Assembly: GCA_947069175.1 (NCBI GenBank)
Contig: CAMTDV010000017.1
Location: 49,981,137 to 50,045,136, forward strand
Source of the DNA: Scalesia atractyloides
Taxonomy: Eukaryota > Streptophyta > Magnoliopsida > Asterales > Asteraceae
Length of the DNA stretch: 64,000 nt
Direction of reading: 5' to 3'
Shown here: positions 34,727 to 46,358 of the stretch, piece by piece
Layout of the letters: every line of letters starts with the position of its first letter
How positions within the stretch are numbered: position 1 is the stretch's first letter
Position numbers and translations under genes: made by a program
The notes under the pieces: generated by a model
The model's input: the letters and a program-made list of their open reading frames with translations, nothing else
Database searches by the model: none
What the model was told of the DNA's origin: nothing

Positions 34727-35220
34727 ACAGACAAGTTCGGTCGAACTTGTATGAAAACAGGTTTTGATTTCAGGTTTTCACAAGTTCGGTCGAACTTATA
34801 TGACAAAGTTCAAATTTTATCACACAACCTCAAGTTCGGTCGAACTTGAAGTAGTTTTGAGAAAATTTTTACTTCGAGCGAACTTGTGAGAATGATTTCA
34901 AGAAACAGGTAAGTTCGGTCGAACTTATGAAGTAAAAATCAGATTTTGATTAATCACAAGTTCCGTCGAACTTGTGAATGATTTTTAAGAACAAAATGAA
35001 AGTTCGGTCGGACTTACGCTTGAATTTCAAGAGAAAAACTAAGTTCGGGCGAACTTGAGTTTGAATTTTCACTAGAATTATATCAAGTTCGGTCGAACTT
35101 GATAAGCTCAAAATCTTGAAAAACTAATCAAGTTCGGTCTAACTTGATTAAAACTCAAAGAATTTCAATCAAGTTCCGTCGAACTTAGTGTTAAGTTCGG
35201 CTGAACCTTGTTTTCAAAAC
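34727..35220 (-). repeat. Array of CAAGTTCG-NN-CGAACTTG dyads in the leader of B
   Basis: About eleven copies, full or with one or two changes, at roughly 35-50-bp steps (for example 34732-34749, 34781-34797, 34831-34848, near 34957, 35082 and 35170). They fill the untranslated leader between the primer site and the gag start. The two central bases vary (GT, GC, GG) while the arms are kept. In RNA each could form an 8-bp stem with a 2-nt gap, or work as a double-stranded protein site in DNA. Confidence 0.95.
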
Positions 35221-35431
35221 ATGGTTTTTGCAACTTTTTGATATCAAAACGTTTTAATTTGATGTCCAAACTCTCAGGGGTTTGTTATTAGTGTGTTTTA
35301 CATGACATATTCAAAAATCACCCATTTTTGACCATGAAATCATCAAATATGTGAAAATGTTAAGAAAAATGATAGAATGGAGATAAAATAGAGAGATTCT
35401 TGTCTTGATTCCAGCAAATTTAGGTATCCAG

Positions 35432-35443
35432 GCTCTGATACCA
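35432..35443 (-). promoter_or_regulatory. Primer binding site of element B
   Basis: TGGTATCAGAGC in element sense, 2 nt from the 5' LTR. It is complementary to the 3' end of initiator-Met tRNA, the usual Copia primer. Confidence 0.95.
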
Positions 35444-35445
35444 GT

Positions 35446-35870
35446 TGTAGGAACGTCCATGATTAGCACGGGAACCAAAATTTGTTATCTATTGTCCGAT
35501 TAGGCGAAAACTAATGACAAGTTAACCAAATAACAATAATTACTCATTTAAATGTTGTTTTCATTGATCTAAAGTTCAATATATTCGAGAACCGGATCCG
35601 ACAGAGCTTCGCCGTCTCTGTGCCAAAATCTCTCCTACTTACAAATGAAATCCCAAGGCACCTATTTATAGGTTTCCAAGTTCGCTGGATAGGGATGAAG
35701 TTCGGGCGAACTTGACATGGTCAAGTTCGGCCGAACTTGACCTTCTCAAAACCATCTTCGAGCGAACTTGTCCTAGAATATACATAAATATGCCTTGTTT
35801 CTAACAGATTAAGTCCTATTCACTCAGACTCGATATAAAATGATGTAGGCAACAGACACATGCACCAATA
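35446..35870 (-). repeat. 5' LTR of element B
   Basis: 425 bp, matching 28781-29204. The outer end is TA, not CA (gcaccaata), a single change. Exact TSD ttagt follows at 35871. Confidence 0.92.
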
Positions 35871-35875
35871 TTAGT

Positions 35876-36103
35876 TATATTTATTTTTCCAAAATAAATA
35901 TGTATACTTTGTAAATGATATTTCCAATATTATTTTTAGTATAAGTATATTTGTTATTCACCAAATGTATACTTAGGCAAGTATACATGTATTTATGTAT
36001 TATTGTTCATGTATTTCCCATTAAATGACAAACATCCTTTCTAGTAATTTTTATATTTTCCGGAAATTAGTTTTCTTAAAAATAACATATTTTTAAGGCT
36101 TGC

Positions 36104-36183
<80 letters not shown>

Positions 36184-38428
36184 TTCTACCAATCTTGTTA
36201 AAGATATATCTTGTGTGTAAGTCCATCCAATTGTCCAAGTCCATATAAATCAAGAAATATATATAAGTTTATTTATATATTTTGTTGTATTTGTCCAAGC
36301 AGCCAAGTATGGGCATTTTTGTGTATATCTTCCTTGGTATTTTTCTTGGTATTTTGAAGATATTTGTGTTTATACTCCATTGGGAGTATTTATTGTTTTG
36401 AATGCCCTAAGTTGTATACTACCATATAATACACTTAGTATACACATAGCACACAAATACTTGGTGACTTCTAAATATATATTTTTCTAAATATATATTT
36501 ATACTTGTTTTTATACTTTAGGAAATTTTTATTTTCTTAACTTGTATTTTTATACAAAAATAAGGTATGGCCATGTTTAATTTATTTGTACATCTAAAAA
36601 TCAAAAGTTTAGTAGTAAACTTTATATTTTTCTAAGTGTTGAATTTTTATAAAAATTTGGCCATAGTTTCCCCTAGATTTAGGAGTTTTCCCATGTTTAA
36701 ACATGTGTTTAAGCTTTACAAAACTCTCTTGATCAAACACAATAATTTCAATAAGTTAAAACAACTTCCTACAAACACTTTTCACATGATGATGAACTCA
36801 AAACTTTATAAAAACATGTAGTCTTTTAGTATGATGTTTAACATGTTTATTTATCTTCAAAAACACTAATTATCCACTAATTACACAACTTTTGTAGAAA
36901 ATCATGTTTAACATCTTCTTCATATATTTCCAAGAATAGCTTTAAATCCATGTTTAAACCATTTTAATTAGTTCATTAGTGAAATACATCAAGTTCATCA
37001 ACTTTGTTCTTCATGGATCTTTCAAGATCCGTGTATACACTTGTTAGGTCTCTTCATTTAACAAGTCTACACATGATGAGCATCAAGCTAAGCAAAAAAA
37101 TAATCATACACAACATTATTACACTTCAAGATTATGTTGGTTTTCTTTAGATCTTTAGTGTTCTTCAGGTGTTCATTATTTTAAAGTTTATGTTTCTTGA
37201 TGGTTTTACTTGTACACTTACAATATACTAGTAACAAGAATCAAAACAAGGTTCAAGAAGCTTACAACTAGTTCTTGTGGCTAGGGAAGTGGCAAATGAA
37301 CACTAGAAGATGATGGTGAAGAAACAAGGTGGATAATAGCACTCCAAGGAGGTCCTTTAGCTTCTTCCACTTGCAACCTTCTTACATATGCTTGATACAC
37401 CTTAGATGATCCTTGGTTTAGCTAGGAGATGAAAGAAAATGGAGGGTGATTGTGGGGATGTTTGGTCGTGAACTAGAGGGAGCAAGGGGAGAAGATGAAG
37501 TTTGTTTTGTGTTGTGAAATGGTTAAGTGTTATATTACATATTCATCTTCTTATCAACACTCATGTCTCCTTTAGACATATAACCCTTTGGATAAACATA
37601 ACTTACCACCAACATCAAATGATGAGGAGACAACATGGTGGCTATGTGGGGCCCCATGTTGGCCGTGAACTTCAAGGTGGGGGGGGGGTAAGGTGTAAAG
37701 TTTGGAAGTTAGGGGTTTGAAGTGAAATTTGTGAGGTTTAAGTATGATTAGGTGTTTTTAAGTGTTTTTAGTCCACATAGTGTTTTTAATGGCTTTACTA
37801 GTCTTATAACACCAAATCAATGTTAACTAGTTCATGGGATGCTTCTAGTTGTTATCGAGTGATCGTTTCGTTACCAGATGGTTAAATTATCAAGTGATGC
37901 ACTTTGTATGGTATTAAGTGTTTTCGTGATACCATTGAATTCCCAATACTTTTGTAAGTATTTTAAGATGTTTGGACTTATTTATGGACATTACGTTGGC
38001 TATTAAATGCTGAAATACTAAATTATTGCTGAAACAGTTATTTATTGTCCGTTTCGGACACTTTTTAGGTGCTTATATTATTTCCGGAAGGTGTTATCAT
38101 AAATCCTTGTTTTTCCATCGTAGGATTTAATGTGTTATTGCTATTGGACTTCTATCTAAGTCCTAGAACTATCGTTAAGCTGGGTACCAGACTAGTGCTG
38201 ACACAGCTAGTCTAACCGGCAAGTCTACTAGTTGTTTTAGTGCATTGTCTAATTGGTTTTTCGACACGATGATCAAAATGAATAATATGCACTATTTAGA
38301 TGTAATTCACGACATATCCAGATATATAAAATGTAATATAGCAGAACATGGTGTTTTAACATATAATTGCATGACTAAATTAATAATTTAATTGTTCGGT
38401 AATTACTCGAAAATTGCCAGTTGTCACA
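35876..38428 (-). other. Right part of element D, non-coding
   Basis: AT-rich LTR-like sequence with a TA microsatellite and a g-run near 37680. Small open frames (36636-36821, 37502-37720) have no recognisable content. Confidence 0.7.
36106..36184. repeat. (TA)n microsatellite, about 78 bp
   Basis: A near-perfect ta/at run with one phase change near 36159. Confidence 0.95.
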
Positions 38429-38453
38429 ATTTGTATAGAAACTTTTGGGAAAG

Positions 38454-38984
38454 TGTAGGAACGTCCACGAACAGCTCGGGAACCTAAATTTGTTATCTAT
38501 TATCCGATTAGGCGGAAACTAATGACAAGTTAATCAACTAACAAAAATTACTCATTTAAAGGTTGTTTTCATTGATCTAAAGTTCAATACATTCGAGAAC
38601 CGGATCCGACAAAGCTTTGCCGTCTCTGTGCCAAAATCTCTAACTCTTCCAAATAGAAACCCAAGGCACCTATTTATAGGAACACAAGTTCGGCCATAAA
38701 AGACACAAGTTCGCCCGAACTTGCATAAGCAAGTTCGGCCAAACATGCATTACATGTTAACAACATGGGCGAACTTGGCCAAACAAGTTTGCTGATGAGA
38801 CTGTAAGTTCGCCCGAACTTGACCTAGTCAAGTTCGGCCGTACTTGACCTTCCAAGCACCATATCAGCGAACTTGTCCTATTACATACATAAATACGCCT
38901 CGCTTCTAACACATTAAGCCCTATTCGCTCAGACTCGATACATAATGACGTTAATGACGAAGGCAATAGACATATGCACCAACA
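38454..38984 (-). repeat. 3' LTR of element C
   Basis: TGTAGGAACGTCCACG to GCACCAACA. It is longer than the B LTR because of an extra dyad-rich part at 38680-38880, where CAAGTTCG/CGAACTTG arms alternate with G and C at the centre. Confidence 0.9.
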
Positions 38985-38997
38985 GACTCCCCCTTGG
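38985..38997 (-). promoter_or_regulatory. Polypurine tract of element C
   Basis: ccaagggggagtc in element sense, identical to that of B. Confidence 0.85.
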
Positions 38998-41098
38998 ATG
39001 TTGCCGTAGTCATCTTGATGTAGACATTCTTTTGATATATGCACAAAACAGACTCCCCTTGACATCATCCTCTTGGATAACGTATGTGTCATAGTCTTTT
39101 CTTGAATGCCCCGTAGCCATTAGACTTGATTAAGCTCCTGAGTCTTTATCTTTTTCCTTGATTAAGCTATGCTTCCCCTTGCTTTGAGCTTTACTATAAA
39201 TCATGTTTCGTCCTGCTCTTCTTAACACTTTGCTTCCTGTTCCAAAGTTCTTAAGCATACTAGTAAACATTTCAGATTTACTTGTAAGAACGCGTCTTTC
39301 TTTTTTAAAAAAAACTTTTAGTTATTTAAGTTCAAGTTAATGACCTTGAATTACTTTTAACATTTAAGACCTTGACCATTCTCATTATTTTGAATTATTA
39401 AAATCCACTTAGTTGACCAAGTCCAAGTTAATGACCTTGATTAACCAATTTTGTCTAACGAGTCCAAATTAATGACCTTAGTTTGACTTGATAAGAGTAC
39501 ACTGTTTTTCTTCAAATGTAAAGTTTCAAATTAATGAACCTTTTGAACATTTCAAAACTTACCAAACTTCGAAGATCCGTTCTCCAACATTGGTTGTTGA
39601 AAACAATGTAAAAAACAAAATCTTTTTGAATTTTAGTAAGTTTATGTAAAATACTCTGAAAATCTTAATAAAGAAAGTAAACTATGTACAAACATATTTA
39701 CAGACATATTTTTGTGAATTCGTGTCTAAGGATCATATCAGTTGTTTGAGACATATCACCAGTACCGTTGACCTTTTTGAGACTTTAAGTTTTAAACTCG
39801 TTTACCTAGATTGTCGACATGTTTGTCCACTAAAACTTCATCACGTTTCTGAATTGTTCCAAGATATGTTAGGTAAGAATTATGAAACTTGACTTAACTA
39901 TGGTTCCCACCTCTTGAATATGCTCCCGAATCCAGATTCCCTAGATTTCATCTTACAGGTGAGTATAGCGTAATTGATATCTGTATCTGGGTTATGCGAG
40001 GCCTTGAGAGCTCAGGTTAGTACTACCGTACATACAAAGAGATGAAGGCTCGTCTTTAAGTTGTGTTCCACTTTAGGAATCTTTTAAGCATTGCAAATGA
40101 TTAGATCTTTCGATTCCTTTCAAGATTGCATGCTATTTTGGGGTTTTTAGCAAAAATATTATAGAAGTTCTAGGTTATTGCTTCCGCAAAATCAGAAGAA
40201 CTTGTATAATACCCCAGATATCAACTATCTATAAAGACCTCGTATCTCAGAATCAGGCAACCCTTCAATCGAAATTTCGGAGTACTAAGTCCATATATCC
40301 AAGATGTGTTAAACCACGAGATTAAGCAGTTGGAAAATTTAGTTTATATCCCGGAAACAATCTTCTCAACGTGTAAAGCCTAACGACACATCCACAATAA
40401 GACTTTTTTTTATCACTTTTAAACTTTCAATTCTTTAGCATACCGTGACAGTCCACTGATGTACTATCATTTCCTTTTTGACACTAAATTCTTTTTGCCT
40501 TTTTCAATATTTTTTTGAACTCTTTGACATTTTTGATGTTTTTGAATTTTCATCTTTTTCATATGTTTTTGATTTTTCTGCTTTCAATACTCCCCTTAAA
40601 ATCAAAAACATATTTTTGGATTTTAGATTTTTAAGAAATTCTATTCAGAAAAATATAACAAACCAATGCGGATCCCGTGACCTCGTCGTCCGATCCTTTT
40701 TTTCAATCCTGTAACAAACAATCATTAGACTCATTTACCACTTATAAAAGTAGTTTGAACTTGTAAGAACTTTGAAATCAGTTTTTCTGTTCAACGGTGT
40801 GGATTTTCATAATTTTGACTTTTCAAAATTTTTCCTTTTAACAACCACTTGTAATATCAAAAATTTTTATTTTTAACTACTCCCCCTCAAAATGACAAAA
40901 ATATAACATTTCTGGATAAGTTAAATACTCATGGAGCTCCGCTATCCTGTATCAACTTTGATAAAGTGGATATTGGGACTCCTGCACATGAAATAACTAT
41001 TTGAAAAGAGAGACCCAAGTCTTTTTGGTCTTGGGCTTTACATTCATAACCGCTTATCATATTCACTTTCAAATCCATCATCATAATCAAAATTTCCA
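38998..41098 (-). other. 3' untranslated region of element C
   Basis: Matches the same region of B. The block 39676-40293 is almost identical, while 38998-39670 and 40300-41000 have diverged with indels. No pol is seen. Confidence 0.85.
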
Positions 41099-44000
41099 TC
41101 AAACATTTCGTCCAATGTTAATTTTGAAACTTTTTTCGACCTTTTCTTTTTCTGTCTGTTTTAGAAAATCATTTTTCAACTTTGAAAGATCATTTTTAAT
41201 GATTGCTTCATTTGATTTGACATTTTTAGTATTAGTAGTAACAGACTTTTCATTTTCAGACTTCTTTTTAGCCACCCATGATTGTGACATGTTTCTTGCT
41301 TTCTTGATATAAAACCCCGAATCATCATTTATTTTAAACTTTGAAGTTTCACCTTTCTCAAAAACTGAGTTTTCAAACTTTGATTCATTTTTGGGTTTTA
41401 TTTCAGAAACAGATTTATTTTTGGGTTTTACAATCTCTGGTTGTTTTTGTTTTTCATCTTTTGAAACATTTTTTCTTCGTGAAAACAAAGGCTATAGATT
41501 TAGACTTTCGAGCAATATGACCAATGGTATTGCATTTAAAGCATGTCCGTGACTCAGGAGCATTTCCGCTAGTGGGTTTCACACCACTTGTGGACTTGAT
41601 TTTAGCCTTGTCCCGAAGTTCTTTTTCTTTCTTGAATTCATCATTAGATTGCTTACCAATCTTACCTTCTTCTTGAACCGTATTCGTTCCATACACAAAT
41701 TTCATGTTACCTTTGTATTCCTGGAACGTTGTCTTCGGTTTCTTCATCGATTCACCTTCTTCTTCTTCTTCCAAACCCAATCCTGCTCTCCTGTTCTCAG
41801 GAAAATCACCACCAAACTTTCGATAATTGTTAGTATTCCTTTTGGGTTTAGAATAAAATTTCTTTTGATTTTTATCGAAATCATCTGACAAAACTTCTAC
41901 AAGTTTGAAAAATTTATCAAGTGATCTTCTTTCATGTTCCGAATCGGGAAGCTATCTTCGAAATATAATATATCAGAATCCTTAACTTTGTACATGATAA
42001 CGTTAGGATCATCACTTAGATCATTTTCAGATGCTATATCGTCATTTTCGGATTGTGAATCAGAACTGTTATCATCAGAATCATTTCCCAAAACATTCTT
42101 TACCAAATTTTCTACCACTGCTTTAATGTTATCGTTTGATTTCGTAAAGTCTACTTCAATGTTCTCAGGCAATTTATTTTTCAATTTAGATTAAAGTAGT
42201 ATATCAAATGCCTTTTCAACTTCATCATCCTTTTTGCAAGAATAATTTTCAAGGAATGGTGAAGGAACACTTTCGTATTCTTTACGCTTTGGTTTACCGT
42301 CATTTTCCTCCGGTTTGATCATAGGAAGAATGTGATCAATGACATAAGCGTTTGTGGTGTAGCTTTTCAAAAGCTGTCTTACACGTTCTGTTTCAATTTT
42401 TATGTCATGAAGCTCACGTTTTGTTTCAGCAATAGTGTTGATATACATGTTAATTGCTTTTTGTTTTTTAATCACTGTTGCTTTTAATATTTTTTCATTA
42501 GCAGCAATTTCAAGATTAGCTTTTTCGACATTTTTATATTTGCCTTGTATCTTGTCATAAGCTTCTTTCATGGTTTTTCTAATCATAACAAAAATTTTCA
42601 TTATGTTCAGTTAATTCTCTTATGACTTCGACCTTTGCAATAGAAGGTTCACAAGGATTTGCGCACTTTGTGCAAGGTTTTTCAACCTCCACAACTTTCA
42701 CAACTTCCTTTTCAGACATTCTTACCTCAGCTTTTACCTTTTCGGTGTCTGCTTTCAAGGCTTATTGTTTCTGCATCTCGGCATAAGCTATTTCTTCTTC
42801 CTCAGTTCTCCGCATGTATGCTTCCAATATTTCATTTTCCAAAGCAGCATCAACATACGAAGTTTCAGGTTTATTTACAACCTCTGTCATCATAGCCACA
42901 CCAGTTTTCTTTCCGATATATCTGTTCCAGTCAAAGCCATCTTCTTCATGATTAGCAACAAGAGCTTGTTCGGATTTCTTTGCAGATTTATCTTCTACTT
43001 CAATTTGCATTTTCTTTGGATATGGCTTATATTGAAGAGCTTTCTTGTAGTACTCATTGTTGCTTTCGAAGGGATTTTGGTTTCCACTTGCTTCTTGATT
43101 GCTACATTCGCGTTTGAAGTGTCCCTTTTGTCGACACCTGAAGCATGTGATTTTGTTTTGTCAAATCCAAGCTTATTGCTTGAATTACCAATATCCCTCC
43201 CAGTAAGTGCCACGAATTTAGTAACTCTTTTGATAATGGACGCAAGGCTCCATTTAATATCCATCAGCTCAAATTCTTCTTCGTCTACCTGATCGTAATC
43301 TTCTGCTGTCATTTCTGGATTTCCGATCTTTCCAGCAACAAGACATTCATACGATTTAAGGAGGTAGCGAGAAGTGCTATGTGTTGTTTAGCCACTTTTT
43401 CTAGAAATACATTCTTCAAATCGACTGCTATGTTGACTGGAAAACATTTGAATCAGAACTAGCTTGACTTGTCTGATTTTGGAATGAAGAGCTTGAACTA
43501 GCACTAGAATAACCAACACATGGAGAACTTTGATTCAGAGAAAAATTTGCATTTGCATTAAAAGCCGTTTGAATTTTCGGGCTTTGAATCAGAATATCTT
43601 GAATACCTCCTTTGTAATAGACACCGACATCTTGAACAACATTTGCATTCTTTGATTTAGCAATCTTCATCAATTCCATTTCATGACCTTCTAATTTGTC
43701 AATGAAAGATGACAACTTGAAATGTCTCCAAGATGGACTATATTTCAGAATCGTTAAGTATGTCGTCCATTCTTCTTCTGGAAGTGCATCGACCAACTTC
43801 TCGATTTGCTCTTCGGTAGATCTTTTGATGTCATGTCTTTGCATCTGGACCATGAGGTGACAGTATCTATCGATCATTTGCTTCATAGTTTCACCTTTAA
43901 TCATCGTAAAGATCTCAAATTCTTTCTTGATTAAGGCCTTCTTGCTCTTGATCATTTCATCACTTCCTTTGAATTTGTCACAGAGAGAGTGCCATAATTC

Positions 44001-44377
44001 TTGAGAAGTATCAAACTCTAGCAATAATATCAAGATATCTTCTTTTACTGACTGTTGAATCAAGCTAATCATCTTCTTCTCAGCGACATACTGTGCTTTG
44101 TCGCCTGGTGAAAACTTGTTCAACGGAAGATCTTGAGCACGCTCATCTTTTGGCCATTTGTAACCATCTTCAACTGCAACCCAGCTGTCGATTGATTTGC
44201 TTGTATCCAATTCACAAACTTTTCCTTCCATCCTTCAAACTCATCTATACTCATAAGCTTCGGCGATTTCTGAGTAGTACCCATTTCGCTGTCGATATTC
44301 ATCTGGTTCGCCGCAAGAGTATTAGCGTTTGATGATGAAGCTACTTGTGACACGAATACGTTGTGGAAATCTTCCAT
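41099..44377 (-). pseudogene. Long gag of element C, broken
   Basis: Starts MEDFHNVFVSQ at 44377. It has the same domains as gag of B, in frames 44377-44120, 44231-43428, 43312-42995, 43010-42762, 42601-42191, 42184-41897, 41891-41454 and 41488-41099. Frameshifts separate them. The second knuckle has CFKCNTIGHIARK but then Ser where Cys is expected. Over the matched stretch near 43735-44040 it differs from B at more than one base in ten by eye. Confidence 0.8.
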
Positions 44378-44439
44378 TTTGACAATCTGATGGATTATCT
44401 GAGAATATGACCAAAAACAACTTGAAAATTGATTAGTAA

Positions 44440-44766
44440 CAAGCAAGTTCGGTCGAACTTGTTGTTGAAAGACAAAATTTTCAGTTTATACCCAAGTTCG
44501 GCCGAACTTGGATAAAAATTCTGATTTTGAGCGAACTTGTGAAAGCTTATCAAGAAACGGTAAGTTCGGTCGAACTTAGGTGAATTTTCAAGATTACTAT
44601 CAAGTTCGGTCGAACTTGCGTGAGAAAAAGAAACAATTTACTCAAGTTCGGTCGAACTTGAGTAAAAATGCTGAAATACCTCTCAAGTTTGGTCGAACTT
44701 CTTGAAAAATCTTGAAAAACCTATCAAGTTCGGTCGAACTTGATGTTAAGTTCAGCCATGGCTTGT
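44440..44766 (-). repeat. Array of CAAGTTCG-NN-CGAACTTG dyads in the leader of C
   Basis: About eight copies at 35-45-bp steps (starting near 44442, 44491, 44562, 44600, 44642, 44682, 44726). The sequences between the dyads differ from those in B, but the dyads are kept. Confidence 0.93.
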
Positions 44767-44985
44767 TTCAAAAACATGGTTTTTGCAACTTTTTGATGCC
44801 AAATCTTGTGACTTTGATGTCCAAACTCTCAGGGGTATACCACAAATGTGTTTAATATGACATATTCAAAATTGGACATAATTTGACCGTGAATTCTTCT
44901 TTTGTGATCTAAAGTTAAGAAAAATAAAGAATGGAGATGAAATAGAGAGATTCTTGTCTTGAGTTCAACAAATTCAGGTATCAAG

Positions 44986-44997
44986 GCTCTGATACCA
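44986..44997 (-). promoter_or_regulatory. Primer binding site of element C
   Basis: TGGTATCAGAGC in element sense, 2 nt inside the 5' LTR. Confidence 0.95.
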
Positions 44998-44999
44998 CT

Positions 45000-45529
45000 T
45001 GTAGGAACGTCCACAAATAGCTCGGGAACCTAAATTTGTTATCTATTGTCCGATTAGACGGAAACTAATGACAAGTTAACCAAATAACAAGAATTACTCA
45101 TTTAAAGGTTGTTTTCATTGATCTAAAGTTCAATACATTCGAGAACCGGATCCGACAGAGCTTCGCCGTCTCTGTGCCAAAATCTCTAAATCTTACAAAT
45201 AAAAACCCAAGACACCTATTTATAGGAACACAAGTTCGGCCGTAAAAGACGCAAGTTCGCCCGAACTTGCATAAGCAAGTTCGGCCGAACATGCATTACA
45301 TGTTAACAACAAGGGTGAACTTGGCCAAATAAGTTTGCTAATGAGACTGTAAGTTCGCCCGAACGTGACCTAGTCAAGTTCGGCCGTACTTGACCTTCCA
45401 AGCACCATATCAACGAACTTGTCCTATTACATACATAAATACGCCTCGCTTCTAAGACATTAAGCCCAATTCGCTCAGACTCGATACATAATGACGTTAA
45501 TGACGAGGCAACAGACATATGCACCAACA
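45000..45529 (-). repeat. 5' LTR of element C
   Basis: 530 bp, matching 38454-38984 with scattered differences. Includes the same dyad-rich part (45230-45425). Confidence 0.9.
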
Positions 45530-45534
45530 TAAAG

Positions 45535-46035
45535 TTCATCCCAAGTGTTTACCAAACCACTTGGGAGGGTGTTCAGCCAAGCCTTAGCTCGGTCTTTTAG
45601 TGAAAACGGGAACATGCGGAGGCAGATGGCGTTGTTTGATGCTCCGTTGGTCTGGAAGGTATCACATATTTCCAAAAAGTTTGTAATATGTAAATGGGGA
45701 TCTTCATCGGGAAGGCTGTGAAATGTGGCGGAATTTTCAAGCATTTGAATCAAATGTGGTCGTAGTGCGAAGTTGTTGGCATCGACTTTCAGTGCATTGA
45801 TTGTAGCCCCGAGATTACTGACTGTAGGCCGTAGGTAATCCATTAAGGTACGTTGATCCGCCATTGTAATTGGAACCCACGAAGCTTTCCCTTGATTCTT
45901 GGCTTTTAATCTTTTTCTTAGAAAGCGTTCGGGTTCGTCTAGAGGTTCTTTTATGTCTTTATCAGAACTGGAGCTCAAGCACTGCTTAGAGATTTCAGGC
46001 GCTGCAAGTGAGTTCAAAGTCCCGCGATTAAACAA
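45535..46035 (-). pseudogene. gag of element A, N-terminal part
   Basis: Encodes the classic retrotransposon gag region: MADQRTLMDYLRPT, FALRPHLIQMLENSATFHSL, DPHLHITNFLEICDTF, LRMFPFSLKDRAKAWLNTLP and TWDEL. It is cut at DEL by element C. The continuation is at 27392, beyond C and D. Confidence 0.9.
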
Positions 46036-46334
46036 AAAGAAATGTCGGTCAATTACTTTACCAAGGCCCCATGGTTATGGCCACGACCCGTGTTCGAGAA
46101 TACAGTTAACAATTTTCTGGATCCCAGTTATAGGGGAGCTGGGCACAGCCCCGTGGTGCACCGCCACGGCCCGTGGTCACTCTTCTGTCACTCAGAAAAA
46201 TGAAACTGCGAGTAATGATGGTGGGCACGGCCCGTGCTGCACATCTGTAGAAAGTGCAGATGCTGCTAAAAACTAAAAAAATTCCTAAAAAAATAATTAG
46301 GCCGCTGATTTTAAACTTACTTAAAATCCTTGTG

Positions 46335-46353
46335 TCCCCGACAGCGGCGCCAA
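46335..46353 (-). promoter_or_regulatory. Primer binding site of element A
   Basis: In element sense TGGCGCCGCTGTCGGGGA follows the 5' LTR after a few bases, like the tggcgccg primer site of Athila and other plant Ty3 elements (from memory). Confidence 0.75.
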
Positions 46354-46358
46354 AAACT

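Larger units (their letters stand above)
28781..35870 (-). mobile_element. Copia-like gag-only retrotransposon B
   Basis: LTRs of 424 and 425 bp, an exact TSD, an initiator-Met tRNA primer site beside the right LTR, and a purine tract beside the left LTR give minus orientation. The coding part is one long gag (34666 to 31314) with two CCHC knuckles. No protease, integrase or reverse transcriptase is present. The LTRs differ at about 15 positions by eye, so the insertion is not very recent. It lies inside element D. Confidence 0.92.
27393..38428 (-). mobile_element. Element D, probable 3.9-kb solo LTR split by B
   Basis: Ends TGTCACCCCTGG and CCAGTTGTCACA form short inverted repeats with TG...CA termini. 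The 5-bp TSD is exact. After subtracting B and its TSD, about 3.94 kb remains with no gag or pol, primer site or second LTR, so a solo LTR is the simplest reading. Orientation is inferred from the TGTGACAACTGG end, which resembles Ty3 LTR starts. It holds a 27-bp tandem array and a long TA repeat. Confidence 0.75.
38454..45529 (-). mobile_element. Copia-like gag-only retrotransposon C
   Basis: Sister of B: LTRs of 531 and 530 bp, primer site, polypurine tract and gag with the same layout, again without pol. The flanking 5-mers are gaaag (38449-38453) and taaag (45530-45534), a TSD with one change. It sits in the gag gene of element A, about 20 bp from the insertion site of D. Confidence 0.9.

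Noticed and set aside
34727..35220. Regularly spaced near-identical palindromes that look like a CRISPR array
   Set aside because: This is plant nuclear DNA inside an LTR element leader, the spacing is uneven, the repeats are only 18 bp, and no cas genes exist nearby.
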